NCBI GenBank assembly: GCA_017592775.1
Contig: JAGFNJ010000003.1
Coordinates: forward strand, 107,610-171,609
DNA length: 64,000 nucleotides
Source: Candidatus Accumulibacter conexus
GTDB lineage: Bacteria; Pseudomonadota; Gammaproteobacteria; Burkholderiales; Rhodocyclaceae
Reading direction: 5' to 3'
Shown: positions 44,939-55,693 of the stretch, piece by piece
Position numbering within the stretch: position 1 is the stretch's first letter
How the letters are laid out: every line of letters starts with the position of its first letter
Notes under the pieces: generated by a model
The model's database searches: none
What the model was told of the DNA's origin: nothing
The model's input: the letters and a program-made list of their open reading frames with translations, nothing else
Position numbers and translations under genes: made by a program

Positions 44939-47900
44939 ATGAGCATCGACAGCGCAGAAGAACCGAGAAAGAGACGCGCCAACGTACGCCGCCCGGCCGC
45001 GCTCGCCAAGGCCGCCGACGGCGACGGCCCGCACGCACGCGGCGACGAGCGGCCATTCATCATCGGCATCGGCGCGTCCGCCGGCGGCCTCGAGGCGCTG
45101 AGCCTGCTGCTGCCGGGCCTGCCGAAGAACCTTGGCCTGAGCTACGTCGTCGTGCAGCACCTGTCGCCCACCTATCGCAGCATGATGTCGCAATTGCTCG
45201 GTCGCGAGACGACGATGCCGGTTCGCGATATCGAGGACGGCATGTCGCCGGAGCCCAACACCGTCTACATCACGCCACCGAATCGCAACCTGACGCTGCT
45301 GGCCGGCCATTTCCGGCTCGTCGAACCGGCACGCGAATCGATGCCGAAGCCCTCGGTCAACCGCTTCTTCGCCTCGCTGGCCGAGGAGATCGGTGAATCG
45401 ACGATTGGCATCATTCTCTCCGGCACCGGTTCCGACGGCGCCGCCGGCATCCATGCGATCAAGGCAGCAGGAGGCTTCACCTTCTCGCAGGATCCCGAGA
45501 CCGCCAAGTACAGCGGCATGCCCCAGTCGGCGATCGACACCGGCAGCGTCGACTGGATCCTGCCGCCCGAGAACATGGGTGCCGAGATCAGCCTGATCGT
45601 CCTCAACCGTGGCCTGATCCCGGTCGCGACGCAGGCCGCCAGCGCTCCGGCAACGCTGAAGACGCTGCTCGGCAAGGTGCGCAGCCGGACCAAGGTCGAT
45701 TTCTCGCAGTACAAGGAGCCCACCCTGTGGCGGCGAATCGAGCGGCGGATGGCGGCCAACCACGTCAGCACGCTGCATGACTACCTGCAGGTGGTCGACC
45801 AGACGCCGGTCGAACTCGACAAGCTGTGCAAGGACATCCTGATTTCGGTCACCGCCTTCTTCCGCGACACCGATGCCTTTGCCCGCCTCGACAAGGTGGT
45901 CGCCGAGATCCTCGCCGGCAAGCAGCCCGGCGACGACATCCGCGTCTGGGTCGCAGGCTGCGCCACCGGCGAGGAAGCCTATTCGCTGGCGATCCTGTTT
46001 TCCGAGCGCCTCGGCGCTGCCTTCGACCAGTACCGGCTGCAGATCTTCGCCACCGACATCGATCTCGATGCGATGGCGCTCGCCCGCCGCGGCGTCTTTG
46101 CCGCATCGAGCCTGGCGCACATGGACCGCGGTCGCATCCGCGCCCACTTCACGCCGCACGGCGATCGCTACGAGATCAACAAGAACCTGCGCGACGTGGT
46201 CATCTTCGCCCGCCAGGATCTGGTGCAGGATCCGCCGTTCCTGCGGCTCGACCTGGTGAGCTGTCGCAACGTCCTGATCTACTTCCAGAGCGAGTTGCAG
46301 GCGCGGCTGCTGTCGGTCTTCCATTACGCGCTCAACGCTGGCGGCTACCTGTTCCTCGGCAAGTCCGAGGGAATCTTCCAGCAGGAAGCGCTGTTCGGGG
46401 TCGTCGACAAGGATGGCCGCCTGTACCGCCGGCACGGGGTGAGTGCCCGGCTGCCGCTGTTGCGCTCGGAAATGCAGCCGCCGGCAGCCGGGCTCAACCA
46501 GCACCAGCGGATCGGCAAGCCGACGACGCCACTGGCTTTCGAGAACATCCTGCTCGATGCGGCCGGGCGTCACTTCATCCCGACCAGCATCCTGATCAAC
46601 GGCAAGTTCGAGATTCGCCACATCCACGGCGACGCCAGTCGCCTGCTCAACGTCTCGCCGGGCAAGCCGGCCTTCGACCTGATCTCGCTCATCCGGCGCG
46701 AACTGCGCACCGAAGTGCAGGTGCTGATGCGGCAGGCGCAGGTGAAGCAGACGGTCGCCTACGGACGTCCGCGCCACATCAAGGCGCTCGACCCGACGCG
46801 CGGCGTTCGCCTGTCGGTGCACCCGCTGTCGGCGATCGACAGCGAAGCGCTGTTCATGGTCTGCATCGAATGGATCCAGCCGGCAGCGGGCAAGAACGCG
46901 ATCGAGGACAACAACAACGCCACCGACAAGGAACTCGAGGATGAACTCGCGGCAACGCGCGAACACCTGCAGACCCTGGTCGAGGAACTCGAGACCTCGA
47001 ACGAGGAGATGCAGGCGCTGAACGAGGAGATCCAGGCGTCGAACGAGGAAATGCAGGCCTCGAACGAGGAGCTGGAGGCGTCGAACGAGGAACTCCAGTC
47101 GACCAACGAGGAACTGGCGACGGTCAACGAGGAACTGCAGATCAAGACTGCCGAGACGCAGGAACTCAACATCGAACTGGAATGCATCCAGAACAGCGTC
47201 GACTACCCGCTGCTGGTGCTCGACCGCAATCTCGGCCTGCAGCGTTTCAACAGCGCCGCGGCGCGGCTCTTCAAGCTGGGTGCGGCACAGAGTGGCCGTC
47301 ACCTGCGCGACCTGCCGCTGCCGCCAGGCATGCCCGACTTGGTGGCGAACAGCCAGCAGGTGATCGAGTCGCAGACGGCGCTCGACTGCCAGATCGTCAA
47401 CGCCAACCGCCGGCACTATGCGCTGCACATCGTCCCGCTGTTGCGCGACACACAGCGCATCGCCGGCGTCATCCTGCTTTTTGCCGACAACACCAACCTC
47501 TACGAGATCGAGCGGTCGGCGCGCGAGACGCAGGTGCGGCTGCTCGCCGTGATGAACAACTCGGTTTCGACGATGGCCGTCAAGGACGCCTCCGGGCGCT
47601 ACCAGTTCGCCAATCCGAAGTTCGAGGCGACCTTCGGTTTCGCCGGCGGCGAGGTCATTGGCAAGACCGATCTGCAGCTTTTCCCGGCCGAGGTCTGTGA
47701 CGTCTTCCGCGAGAGCGAACTCGAAGCGATGCGCCTGCGGCAGGGAATCGAACGTGAGGAAGCGCTGCCGCTGCCAGGCGGAACGCGTCATTTCCTGGCC
47801 GTTCGCTTCCCGCTGCTGGACGACGATGGCGCCATCACCGGCCTCTGTTTCCAGGCGACCGACATCACCGCACGCAAGGAGGCCGAAGACAGCCTGCGAC

Positions 47901-49552
47901 TGGCGGCGATGGTCTTCGACCGCGCCTCCGAAGGGGTGATGGTCACCGACACCGGGCAGCGCATCCTGACCGTCAATGACGCCTTCACCGTGCTGACCGG
48001 CTACACCCGTGAGGAAGTCATCGGCGAGAAGCCGAGCCTGCTGCGCTCCAACCTGACCCCGCCCGAGCTCTATCAGGAGATGTGGGAGCGCATCAACCGC
48101 CTCGGCGTCTGGCAGGGCGAGATCTGGAACCGCCGCAAGAACGGCGAGCCGTTCCTCGAATGGCTGTCGATCAACACGGTCAAGGACAAGAACGGCAAGG
48201 TGGTGAACTATGTCGGCATGTTCAGCGACATCACCAAGGTGCGCGAGTCGCAGCAGCGCATCGAGTACCTGGCGACGCACGACGAGCTGACCGGGCTGCC
48301 CAACCGGGCACTGTTCAACGACCGCCTGCACCTCGCGCTGGCGCGCGCCGAACGCTCGCACGAGAGCATGGGCGTCGTCTTCATCGACCTCGACAATTTC
48401 AAGGTCGTCAACGACACCCTGGGTCACGTCACCGGCGACCGCCTGCTCAAGCAGGCGGCGTTGCGACTGCTCGATTGCGTTCGTTCCGAAGACACGGTGG
48501 CCCGACTGGGTGGCGACGAGTTCGTCGTCCTGCTCGAAACAACCGACCGCAAGGAAGCGACGCGAACGGCCGAGCGCCTGCTCAGCGCGCTGAGTGCGAG
48601 CTACCATTTCGAGGAACACGAATGCTTCGTCAGTGCCAGCATCGGCCTCAGCATGTTCCCCGAGGACGCCGCCGATGCCGGCGCGCTGATCCGCAATGCC
48701 GATTCGGCGATGTATCGCGCCAAGGACCACGGCAAGAACGCCTTCCGCTTCTTCACCGCCGATCTCGCCAGGCATGCGGCACGCCGACTCACCCTCGAGG
48801 CGGGCTTGCGGCGTGCGATCGAGAGCGGAGAGCTGACCGTCTGCTATCAGCCGCAGGTCATCCTCGGCAGCCAGCGACTGATCGGCGCCGAGGCACTGGT
48901 ACGCTGGCAGTACAACGGCGAGACGGTTGAGCCGGTGGAGTTCATCCCGGTCGCCGAGCAGAGCAACCTGATCGTCGCCCTCGACGAATGGGTTCTCGGT
49001 GAGGTCTGTCGTCAGATCGCGGCGTGGGAGCAGAGAGGGTTGGCGAACGTGCGCATCAGCGTCAACCTCTCGGCCCGCCATTTCCGCAAGGAAGGCATGG
49101 CCGGCGACCTGATGCGGATCGTCAGTGCGCACGGCGTCGCGCCGCAGCGCCTGTGCATCGAGATCACCGAAGGCGTCCTGATGGACTTCGACCGCGCGCA
49201 GAGAATGCTCGTCGAACTGGTGGCCTGCGGCCTGACGATCAGCATCGATGACTTTGGCACCGGCTTTTCGTCGCTCTCCTACCTCAAGCGCTTCCCGATC
49301 CACGAACTGAAGATCGCCCGCAGCTTCGTCGACGGCATCTCGACCAGCGCCGACGACCGCGCGATCGGCTCGGCGATCATCGCCCTGGCGCACAATCTGG
49401 GGATGAGCGTCGTCGCCGAGGGAGTCGAGGACGCAGCCCAGCATGCCGAACTCGACGCGTCGGGCTGCCACCACGGCCAGGGCTTCCTCTACTCGCGGCC
49501 GCTGACAGCCGACGATTTCGCGCTCTGGCTGCAGGAACGCCACGCGAACTGA
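44939..49552 (+). CDS. CheB-CheR-PAS-GGDEF-EAL hybrid signalling protein
   Basis: A 1537-residue cytoplasmic protein. CheB methylesterase (about 40-225) has its Ser-His-Asp triad in GASAGG, QHLSP and GTGSDGAAG. The CheR methyltransferase (about 230-500) has CATGEEAYSLAIL and LVSCRNVLIYF. A coiled coil of EExxxSNEE repeats (about 664-740) and three PAS domains (about 750-1100) follow. Next is a GGDEF domain with intact RLGGDEFVVL (about 1190) and an I-site RSED five residues before it, then an EAL domain (EALVRW about 1316, late DDFGTGFSSLSYL). It could both methylate/demethylate partners and make or break c-di-GMP. There is no receiver domain or transmembrane segment. The next small gene overlaps its stop by one base. 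Confidence 0.95.
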   Translation: MSIDSAEEPRKRRANVRRPAALAKAADGDGPHARGDERPFIIGIGASAGGLEALSLLLPGLPKNLGLSYVVVQHLSPTYRSMMSQLLGRETTMPVRDIEDGMSPEPNTVYITPPNRNLTLLAGHFRLVEPARESMPKPSVNRFFASLAEEIGESTIGIILSGTGSDGAAGIHAIKAAGGFTFSQDPETAKYSGMPQSAIDTGSVDWILPPENMGAEISLIVLNRGLIPVATQAASAPATLKTLLGKVRSRTKVDFSQYKEPTLWRRIERRMAANHVSTLHDYLQVVDQTPVELDKLCKDILISVTAFFRDTDAFARLDKVVAEILAGKQPGDDIRVWVAGCATGEEAYSLAILFSERLGAAFDQYRLQIFATDIDLDAMALARRGVFAASSLAHMDRGRIRAHFTPHGDRYEINKNLRDVVIFARQDLVQDPPFLRLDLVSCRNVLIYFQSELQARLLSVFHYALNAGGYLFLGKSEGIFQQEALFGVVDKDGRLYRRHGVSARLPLLRSEMQPPAAGLNQHQRIGKPTTPLAFENILLDAAGRHFIPTSILINGKFEIRHIHGDASRLLNVSPGKPAFDLISLIRRELRTEVQVLMRQAQVKQTVAYGRPRHIKALDPTRGVRLSVHPLSAIDSEALFMVCIEWIQPAAGKNAIEDNNNATDKELEDELAATREHLQTLVEELETSNEEMQALNEEIQASNEEMQASNEELEASNEELQSTNEELATVNEELQIKTAETQELNIELECIQNSVDYPLLVLDRNLGLQRFNSAAARLFKLGAAQSGRHLRDLPLPPGMPDLVANSQQVIESQTALDCQIVNANRRHYALHIVPLLRDTQRIAGVILLFADNTNLYEIERSARETQVRLLAVMNNSVSTMAVKDASGRYQFANPKFEATFGFAGGEVIGKTDLQLFPAEVCDVFRESELEAMRLRQGIEREEALPLPGGTRHFLAVRFPLLDDDGAITGLCFQATDITARKEAEDSLRLAAMVFDRASEGVMVTDTGQRILTVNDAFTVLTGYTREEVIGEKPSLLRSNLTPPELYQEMWERINRLGVWQGEIWNRRKNGEPFLEWLSINTVKDKNGKVVNYVGMFSDITKVRESQQRIEYLATHDELTGLPNRALFNDRLHLALARAERSHESMGVVFIDLDNFKVVNDTLGHVTGDRLLKQAALRLLDCVRSEDTVARLGGDEFVVLLETTDRKEATRTAERLLSALSASYHFEEHECFVSASIGLSMFPEDAADAGALIRNADSAMYRAKDHGKNAFRFFTADLARHAARRLTLEAGLRRAIESGELTVCYQPQVILGSQRLIGAEALVRWQYNGETVEPVEFIPVAEQSNLIVALDEWVLGEVCRQIAAWEQRGLANVRISVNLSARHFRKEGMAGDLMRIVSAHGVAPQRLCIEITEGVLMDFDRAQRMLVELVACGLTISIDDFGTGFSSLSYLKRFPIHELKIARSFVDGISTSADDRAIGSAIIALAHNLGMSVVAEGVEDAAQHAELDASGCHHGQGFLYSRPLTADDFALWLQERHAN

Positions 49553-49779
49553 TGCCGGATCTGCCGAGCTTCATCAAGCGCTGCAGCATGTGCAACCGGA
49601 TTCGCGTTCGCCAGGAGTGGGGCGAGGTCGATGAGGCTCTGCCCATGGCCGCCAGGGTGAACGTGATGTACGGTGTCTGTCCGGACTGCCTGCGGGGCGT
49701 TGCGCTGCGACTGTCGTCAGCGGCACCGGCGATCCGCGCTGCGCAACCGGTCTCGGCGGCAGGGAAGGCACCGGGCTGA
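49552..49779 (+). CDS. Small CxxC protein of unknown function
   Basis: A 75-residue protein whose ATG overlaps the previous stop (TGATG). Two Cys pairs (CSMC at about 11-14 and CPDC at about 43-46) suggest a zinc ribbon. The spacing and the sequence RVNVMYGVCPDCL resemble short zinc-ribbon proteins found next to response regulators in betaproteobacteria. Coupling to the CheB-CheR-GGDEF-EAL gene suggests a regulatory accessory, which is inference. Confidence 0.65.
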   Translation: MPDLPSFIKRCSMCNRIRVRQEWGEVDEALPMAARVNVMYGVCPDCLRGVALRLSSAAPAIRAAQPVSAAGKAPG

Positions 49780-49819
49780 TGCACGGCGGCGACGCTGCCC
49801 CGCTCGCCGGCAGCCCGCC

Positions 49820-50353
49820 TCAGTCGCCCTGCTCGTGGCGTGCGCTTTCGACGTCAGTGGGCGCTTCCGCGACATTGCCTGCGAGCAGTTGCTGCTCGAT
49901 GCTCTCGACCAGCCCCTGCGCCGCGTCCTCGATCATGTCGAGGACGAGGTCGAAACCATGGCCGAGGCCGTAGTAGGGATCGGGCACTTCGTCATCGTCG
50001 AAGCTCTTCGAGTAGCTCATCAGCAAGCCGAGCCGGTCGTGCTTCTCCGGCGGACAGATTCGCTTCAGGACGTCCAGGTTGTTGCGGTCCATCGCAAGGA
50101 TCTGGTCGAAGTACGTCAGATCCTGCGATGCGACCTTGCGCGCCCGCATCTCCGAGAGGTCATAGCCGCGCACCGCGGCCGCCCGCTGCGTCCTCTGATC
50201 CGGTGCCTCACCGGCATGATAGCCATGGGTCCCTGCCGAATCGACCTCGACCCGGTCCTCCAGGTTCTTATCGCGCAAGAAATGGCGGAAAACGCCTTCT
50301 GCCGTTGGCGATCGACAGATGTTTCCCATGCAGACGAACAGAACCTTGATCAC
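49820..50353 (-). CDS. Low-molecular-weight protein-tyrosine phosphatase
   Basis: A 177-residue LMW-PTP. The P-loop CMGNICRSPTAEG (C-x5-R-S) lies near the N-terminus, and the general-acid loop DPYYG is about 110 residues later. A GTG at 50353 is taken as start because it immediately precedes the first strand (IKVLFVC). The frame is open further upstream, with weak ribosome-binding sites. Standalone genes of this type often act on tyrosine-phosphorylated regulators; no exopolysaccharide kinase is nearby. Confidence 0.92.
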   Translation of the reverse strand: MIKVLFVCMGNICRSPTAEGVFRHFLRDKNLEDRVEVDSAGTHGYHAGEAPDQRTQRAAAVRGYDLSEMRARKVASQDLTYFDQILAMDRNNLDVLKRICPPEKHDRLGLLMSYSKSFDDDEVPDPYYGLGHGFDLVLDMIEDAAQGLVESIEQQLLAGNVAEAPTDVESARHEQGD

Positions 50354-50631
50354 CTTCAGTTTCCGGATACCGTGAAGCCCGCCTCGGGCCGATGCAGCCC
50401 GAACGGCGGCAGCAGGGGAACACACGCCGGCCTGCAGGCGCGACTGGCCAAGGCGCTATGATCGGCGTAAACGCGCGCGAGCGCAACAGCGAAGCCGCAA
50501 ATCCGCGATCGCGCCGGACCCGGCCTGGCTGCGACACGTCCGGACCATCCGGCGACCTCGCGCCGCTGCCAGATCGACCGGCAGACGCGCGGCCAACACA
50601 GAAAGGCGCGACAGGGACGCAACGAGCTGCC

Positions 50632-50637
50632 TATAAT
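50632..50637 (+). promoter_or_regulatory. -10 box for the Ala-rich protein gene
   Basis: A perfect TATAAT 44 bp before ATG 50681, giving a short leader. The -35 region (about 50609-50614) is not close to TTGACA. Confidence 0.4.
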
Positions 50638-50680
50638 CCGAATTCCATTTTGACCGGTGTCATACATTGGGGGAATCACG

Positions 50681-51082
50681 ATGAGCATTCTGGATCAGGC
50701 CAAGGAAGCTGCTGCGGCAGCACTCGAGAAGACGATCGAAGTCGCCGGCTCGGCAGCGGAGGCAGTCGGGGAAGCCGGCGCGAAGGCGAAGGAGCTCGCC
50801 GAGGAAGCCGGCGCGGCCGTCGCCGAAGGCGTCAGCACGACGGCCAGCAAGGCGATGGAGCTGGCGGCCGGGGCGGTCGATAGCGGCAAGGAACTCGGCG
50901 CAACGCTGATCGGCGAGGCGAGCGAGTTGCTCGACAAGTCGCGGGCGGCTCTTGCCCGGGCCGGCGAAAGCATCGTTGGCGATGGCGCCGAAGGCAGCGC
51001 GACGGCTTCGGACAGCAGCAGCGGCAACACCGGCAGCGATGATGCCGGCAGCCCGACCGGCGAAGCCCCCGACAAGGGCTGA
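50681..51082 (+). CDS. Ala/Glu-rich helical protein (LEA/CsbD-like)
   Basis: A 133-residue acidic protein. Residues 1-100 are an amphipathic helix rich in Ala, Glu, Lys and Gly (MSILDQAKEAAAAALEKTI), with 11-residue-like periodicity typical of LEA or stress-induced proteins. The tail is Ser/Asp/Gly-rich and disordered. A TTGGGGGA ribosome-binding site precedes the ATG. The function is unknown; a stress-protection role is inferred from composition. Confidence 0.75.
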   Translation: MSILDQAKEAAAAALEKTIEVAGSAAEAVGEAGAKAKELAEEAGAAVAEGVSTTASKAMELAAGAVDSGKELGATLIGEASELLDKSRAALARAGESIVGDGAEGSATASDSSSGNTGSDDAGSPTGEAPDKG

Positions 51083-51121
51083 GCGCTGCCGCCACCGTCG
51101 TCGCGAGCCGATCGGGAAGCC

Positions 51122-52570
51122 TCAGCTACGACCCGGAACCTTCCTTTTCACCGCCACCCGCGCAGCGGGTGGCGGTCTGGCGCTGCCGGCCGCAGCCGCC
51201 CTGCCCCGCGCGGCCGGCGCCTGGCCGCGGCGGTTCTGCTCCGCCGCCGGCCGGTCGGCAAAGGGGTTGCTGCTGACGTTGAACTGGATCTGCAGCGGCG
51301 TCCCCTGCAGCTTGAAGACCTCCCGGAAGGCGTGTTCGAGATAGCGACGATACGACTCGGGCACCTTGTCGAGGGCGTTGCCGTGAATCACGATCAACGG
51401 CGGATTGCGGCCTCCCTGGTGTGCGTAGCGCAGCTTCGGCCGGAACTGGCCGCTGCGCGGCGGTGCCTGCCGGGCGACGGCGTCGATCAGCACCCGTGTC
51501 AGTTGCGGCGTCGGCAGATTGACGGTGGCTGCCTGATGCGCGGCATCGACCGAGCGGAAGAGCGTTTCAAGGCCCTGCCCCCGGAGCGCCGAGACGTAGT
51601 GAAAGCGGGCAAAGTCGATGAACGACAACTGGCTTTCGAGAGCCGCCTTGATCTGCTCGCGCAGGTAAGGCTCGAGCCCGTCCCACTTGTTGACCGCGAC
51701 GACCAGCGCACGCCCGGATTCGCGAATGAATGCCGCGATGTGCGCATCCTGGTCGGAAATGTCCTGCCGCGCGTCGAGTACGAGAACCACCACCTGCGCC
51801 CCTTCGATCGCCTGCAGGGTCTTGATCACCGAGAACTTTTCGATCGTCTCGAAGACCTTGCCGCGGCGCCGCAGACCGGCGGTGTCGATCAGGCTGTAGC
51901 GGCGGCCACCACGTTCGAACTCGACTTCGATCGCATCGCGGGTCGTTCCCGGCTGGTCGAAGGCGATCACGCGCTCCTCGCCGATGAGGGCGTTGATCAT
52001 CGTGCTCTTGCCGACGTTCGGCCGACCGACGATCGCCACCCGGATCGAATCGCCGACACCATCCTCCGGCAGCGGCTCGGGCAAGGGCTCCAGGGCGAGT
52101 TCCATGAGTGCCCGCACGCCTTCGCCGTGCGCCGCCGAAATCGCTACCGGCTCGCCGAGACCCAGTTCATGGAAATCGGCAGCGACGACCCCGGGACTGA
52201 GGCCTTCCGCCTTGTTGACCGCAACCAGGACGGGCCGACCCGACCGCCGCAGACGGTTGGCGATTTCCTTGTCGAGCGCGGTGACGCCGCTGCGGCCATC
52301 GACCAGAAAGACGATGACGTCCGCCTCGTCGATCGCCTGCTCGGTCTGTCGCGCCATCTGGTGAACGATGCCGTCGCGGGCAAGCGGTTCGAAGCCGCCG
52401 GTATCGACGACCAGATAGGGCTTGCTGCCCAGCCGCCCGTGCCCGTAGTGACGGTCGCGCGTGAGGCCCGGGATGTCGGCCACCAGCGCGTCGCGTGTCC
52501 GTGTCAGGCGGTTGAAAAGCGTGGATTTGCCGACATTGGGCCGCCCGACGAGGACGATGCTCGGCTTCAT
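51122..52570 (-). CDS. der: Ribosome biogenesis GTPase Der (EngA)
   Basis: An essential double-GTPase for 50S assembly. Both P-loops GRPNVGKST are present (residues about 8-16 and about 185-193), with DTGGF/DTAGL switch II and NKAE/NKWD G4 motifs, then the KH-like C-terminal domain. The 482-residue protein has a basic Ala/Arg-rich tail of about 35 residues beyond the KH domain. A perfect 11-bp inverted repeat (51151-51175) lies in the tail coding sequence. It is the last gene of the rlmN-der operon; its start lies four bases before the bamB stop. Confidence 0.97.
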   Translation of the reverse strand: MKPSIVLVGRPNVGKSTLFNRLTRTRDALVADIPGLTRDRHYGHGRLGSKPYLVVDTGGFEPLARDGIVHQMARQTEQAIDEADVIVFLVDGRSGVTALDKEIANRLRRSGRPVLVAVNKAEGLSPGVVAADFHELGLGEPVAISAAHGEGVRALMELALEPLPEPLPEDGVGDSIRVAIVGRPNVGKSTMINALIGEERVIAFDQPGTTRDAIEVEFERGGRRYSLIDTAGLRRRGKVFETIEKFSVIKTLQAIEGAQVVVLVLDARQDISDQDAHIAAFIRESGRALVVAVNKWDGLEPYLREQIKAALESQLSFIDFARFHYVSALRGQGLETLFRSVDAAHQAATVNLPTPQLTRVLIDAVARQAPPRSGQFRPKLRYAHQGGRNPPLIVIHGNALDKVPESYRRYLEHAFREVFKLQGTPLQIQFNVSSNPFADRPAAEQNRRGQAPAARGRAAAAGSARPPPAARVAVKRKVPGRS

Positions 52571-53706
52571 TGCGCGTCGATCGCGAGCACACTGCCCTTG
52601 CCGGTCTGCGTCAGCAGACTGCTACCGAAGCGTTGCAGCGGCGCCCGGATCGGGCTGCCATCGGTGCTCAGGCGGGCGACGAAGGAGCCGTCGTCGCGAC
52701 TGAGGAAGTGCACCACGCCCTTGACGTCGCCGACCACGATCATGTTGCGCAGCGGCTGCGGCGCGGTCAGCCGGCGCAGGAAGAGCTTGTCCTGCTTCCA
52801 GAGACTGGCGCCGCTCGCCTTGTCGAGTGCATGCACCGCTCCCTTGTCGTCGGAGACGTAGACGTATCGGCTGTCGACGCCGAGACCGGCAGCACTCGAG
52901 ATGTCGCGCGACCAGATCAGGCTGCCGTTGCCGAGATCGAAACAGGCGATGCGCCCCTGGAAGGCTGCGGCGCAGATCATCCGGCCGTCGATCACCGGCG
53001 CACTGGTGACGTCGGCGACTCGATCGAGTTCGGTGGCCCCCTTCGGCAGCGCGACCGTGCCCTCCCAGAGCGGCGCACCGTTGTCGAGGCTGACGGCCAG
53101 CAGTTTGCCGCCGGGAAAGCCGACGAAGACGTATTTCTCGACGATCAGTGGCGCCGCCGTGACGCGCAGGGACAACGGCGTACTCGGCCGCTGATAGAGC
53201 CATCGGCGCTTGCCGTCGCTGGCATCGTAGGCGGCCAGGCGATGGTCGACCGAGCGCACGATCACCAGGTTCGAACTCAGCGCCGGTGGCGCCACCACCT
53301 CACTGCTGGCTTTCGCCTTCCACAACGGGCTGCCGTCGAAGGCGGAAAAGGCGAGCACCTCGCCTTTCGCCGTACCGACGACGAGCATCCGCGCGTCGGC
53401 GCCGACGCCGCCGGCGAGCGGCACCCCGGCCTTGATCCGCCAGGCAGGCTGCCCGTCGTCGAGGCGGACGATCGTTCCGTCGCGCGCCGCGGCATAGACG
53501 GTCGAGCCGACGACCGCCGGCACCAGTGTGTAGTCCTCGCTCTTGCCAACGCCATCCGACCACAGCACGCGTGCCTCGACGCTGCTCTGGATCGGCTGCA
53601 GCTCGGCCATTTTCGGCCCGCTGCTGCTGAAGGGATTCAGCGCATCGAGCGTCGAACAACCGGCGATGGCTGCCGCAAGCGCCGCTGCCAGGAGTGGTCG
53701 CATCAT
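52567..53706 (-). CDS. bamB: Outer-membrane assembly lipoprotein BamB
   Basis: BamB is the PQQ-like beta-propeller lipoprotein of the BAM complex. The 379-residue protein has a lipobox IAGC (Cys about 17) after a short signal, and repeated propeller blades with G-x-x-W motifs ([29 protein letters not shown]). The start overlaps the yfgM stop (TGATG), and the stop overlaps der by four bases. Confidence 0.95.
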   Translation of the reverse strand: MMRPLLAAALAAAIAGCSTLDALNPFSSSGPKMAELQPIQSSVEARVLWSDGVGKSEDYTLVPAVVGSTVYAAARDGTIVRLDDGQPAWRIKAGVPLAGGVGADARMLVVGTAKGEVLAFSAFDGSPLWKAKASSEVVAPPALSSNLVIVRSVDHRLAAYDASDGKRRWLYQRPSTPLSLRVTAAPLIVEKYVFVGFPGGKLLAVSLDNGAPLWEGTVALPKGATELDRVADVTSAPVIDGRMICAAAFQGRIACFDLGNGSLIWSRDISSAAGLGVDSRYVYVSDDKGAVHALDKASGASLWKQDKLFLRRLTAPQPLRNMIVVGDVKGVVHFLSRDDGSFVARLSTDGSPIRAPLQRFGSSLLTQTGKGSVLAIDAQ

Positions 53707-54389
53707 CAGCCCGGCTCCCCAAGTGCATCGAGCTTGAGCTGCAGCGATTCGCGATAGGCAGCGTTGGCCTGGCTGTCCTGCAGCGAGTTCCTGCCCTTGC
53801 CACCGCCATCCGCACCGTCGAGTCCGGCCAGGGCAGCCTGGTACGCCGCCCGCGCCTCGCCTGCCTTGCCCTGCGCGGCCAGGACATCGCCACGGGCGTC
53901 GGCGAAGCGCGCCGTGAAACCGGCCGCCGGCGTTCCCTCGAGCAGCTTCAGAGCCTCGTCGTACGCCTTGTCGTCGAGCATCAGGGCCGCCAGCCGCAAC
54001 CGCGCGACATCGCGCAGTCCATCCTGGCCATGTTCGACGACCCAGGCGAGCTGCACCCGCGCCGTCTTGATATCGCCGGCATCGACCAGCACCCGCGCCG
54101 TCTTCAGCGCCGCCAGTGGCGCATAGGCCGTTCGGCCGTACTTGTCCGCCAGCTCGCCGCTCGCCGTCTTGATGCGCTGCGCATCGTTGCTGGCGATCGC
54201 TTTCTGCAGGCTGGCGAAAACCACCGCCGCCTGCGCGGTCTGCTGCCGCTCGTACCAGTTCCAGCCCTGCCAGGCCAGGGCCGCGAGGGCCGCGGCGGTG
54301 ATGATGCCGGTCACCAGATTGCCGTACTGCTTCCACCACGCCTTCAGCTCGGCGATCTGTTCCTGTTCCTCGAGGTCGTAGGTAGCCAT
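53706..54389 (-). CDS. yfgM: YfgM-family tetratricopeptide protein (SecYEG ancillary subunit)
   Basis: A 227-residue membrane-anchored TPR protein. It has a cytoplasmic N-terminus (ATYDLEEQEQIAELKAWWKQYG), one transmembrane helix (NLVTGIITAAALAALAWQGW) and a periplasmic TPR-like domain. YfgM binds SecYEG with PpiD and helps hand proteins to chaperones. The ATG overlaps the hisS stop, and it is followed by bamB, the usual gene order. Confidence 0.93.
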   Translation of the reverse strand: MATYDLEEQEQIAELKAWWKQYGNLVTGIITAAALAALAWQGWNWYERQQTAQAAVVFASLQKAIASNDAQRIKTASGELADKYGRTAYAPLAALKTARVLVDAGDIKTARVQLAWVVEHGQDGLRDVARLRLAALMLDDKAYDEALKLLEGTPAAGFTARFADARGDVLAAQGKAGEARAAYQAALAGLDGADGGGKGRNSLQDSQANAAYRESLQLKLDALGEPG

Positions 54390-55693
54390 CAAGCTTCTTC
54401 CCAATCCACAATTGCATCGATGATCTCGTCGGCCAGGCGGTCAACGCCGACGCGTCGCTGTTCATTCGCCTGCCCATCCAGTGCACGCAACGGCTTCAGG
54501 CTCGCCTCGCCGGCGCTTGCCTCGTCGTCGCCGATGATGACGGCGAAAGCGGCGCCCGAGGCGTCGGCCCTTTTCATCTGCGACTTGAAACCGCCACCGC
54601 CGCAATGAAACAGCACATCGATGCCGCGATCGCGCAGCGACTCGGCGACCCGCGCCGCCAGGCGCGACGCCGCCACCCCCTGATGCACGACATAGACATC
54701 CACCGGCTGCGAGCCGGCAGCACCACCAGACTCGCGGATCAGCGTCGTCAGCCGCTCGACGCCCATGGCGAAACCGCAGGCCGGCGACGCCCTGCCGCCG
54801 AGTTGCTCGACCAGCCCGTCGTAGCGACCGCCGGCACAGACCGTTCCCTGCGCCCCGAGGCGATCGGTCACCCATTCGAAGACCGTCAGATTGTAATAGT
54901 CCAGGCCACGCACCAGGCGCGGGTTGATCGCGAATGGCTGGCCGGCATCGCGCAGGACCTGCTGCACGCCTTCGAAGTGTGCCAGCGATTCGTCGCCGAG
55001 ATGATCGAGCAGCCGCGGTGCGCCAAGAATCATTTCCTGCAGCAATGGGTTCTTGCTGTCGAGAATGCGCAGCGGGTTGCTGTACAGGCGCCGCTGGCCG
55101 TCCTCGTCGAGCAGCGCACGGTGCCGCTCGAGGTAGGCAATCAGCTCGGCGCGATGGCGTGCGCGCTCCGCCGGCTGTCCGAGCGTGTTGAGCTGCAGGA
55201 CGATGCCTTCCAGCCCGAGGTCATCCCACAGGCGGGCGCCCATGAGGATCTGCTCGGCGTCGATGTCGGGCCCGGGAAAACCCAGAGCCTCGACGCCAAC
55301 CTGGTGGAACTGGCGATAGCGCCCCTTCTGCGGCCGCTCGTGGCGGAACATCTGGCCCGTGTAGTAGAGCCTCTGCGGCTGCTGCGCCACCAGGTTGTGC
55401 TGGATCACCGCCCGCACGCAACCCGCCGTTCCCTCCGGGCGCAGCGTCAGTTGCTCGCCGTTGAGGCTATCGACGAAGGAGTACATCTCCTTCTCGACGA
55501 TGTCGGTCACTTCGCCGATGGCACGCTTGAAGAGCGGCGTCGGCTCGACGATCGGCAGGCGAATCGGTCGGTAACCGTAGCTGCGCAGCCACGAACGGAC
55601 CGTCTCATCGAAACGGTCCCAGAACTCCGCCTCGTCGGGCAGGATGTCGCTCATGCCGCGCAACGACTGGATCTTGCTCGTGCTCGTGCTCAT
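54389..55693 (-). CDS. hisS: Histidine-tRNA ligase
   Basis: A class II aminoacyl-tRNA synthetase of 434 residues. Motif 2 region [11 protein letters not shown], the His-specific [14 protein letters not shown] and [14 protein letters not shown], and motif 3 FAMGVERL are present, followed by the anticodon-binding domain. Both ends overlap neighbours (ATGA with ispG, TGATG with yfgM). Confidence 0.97.
   Translation of the reverse strand: MSTSTSKIQSLRGMSDILPDEAEFWDRFDETVRSWLRSYGYRPIRLPIVEPTPLFKRAIGEVTDIVEKEMYSFVDSLNGEQLTLRPEGTAGCVRAVIQHNLVAQQPQRLYYTGQMFRHERPQKGRYRQFHQVGVEALGFPGPDIDAEQILMGARLWDDLGLEGIVLQLNTLGQPAERARHRAELIAYLERHRALLDEDGQRRLYSNPLRILDSKNPLLQEMILGAPRLLDHLGDESLAHFEGVQQVLRDAGQPFAINPRLVRGLDYYNLTVFEWVTDRLGAQGTVCAGGRYDGLVEQLGGRASPACGFAMGVERLTTLIRESGGAAGSQPVDVYVVHQGVAASRLAARVAESLRDRGIDVLFHCGGGGFKSQMKRADASGAAFAVIIGDDEASAGEASLKPLRALDGQANEQRRVGVDRLADEIIDAIVDWEEA

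Noticed and set aside
44309-49543. A 1744-codon open frame antisense to the CheB-CheR-GGDEF-EAL gene
   Set aside because: It is a GC-rich shadow: no domains, biased composition, and the opposite strand encodes a clearly conserved protein.
51151-51175. Perfect inverted repeat as a terminator for der
   Set aside because: It lies inside the der coding tail and is not followed by a T-tract on either strand.
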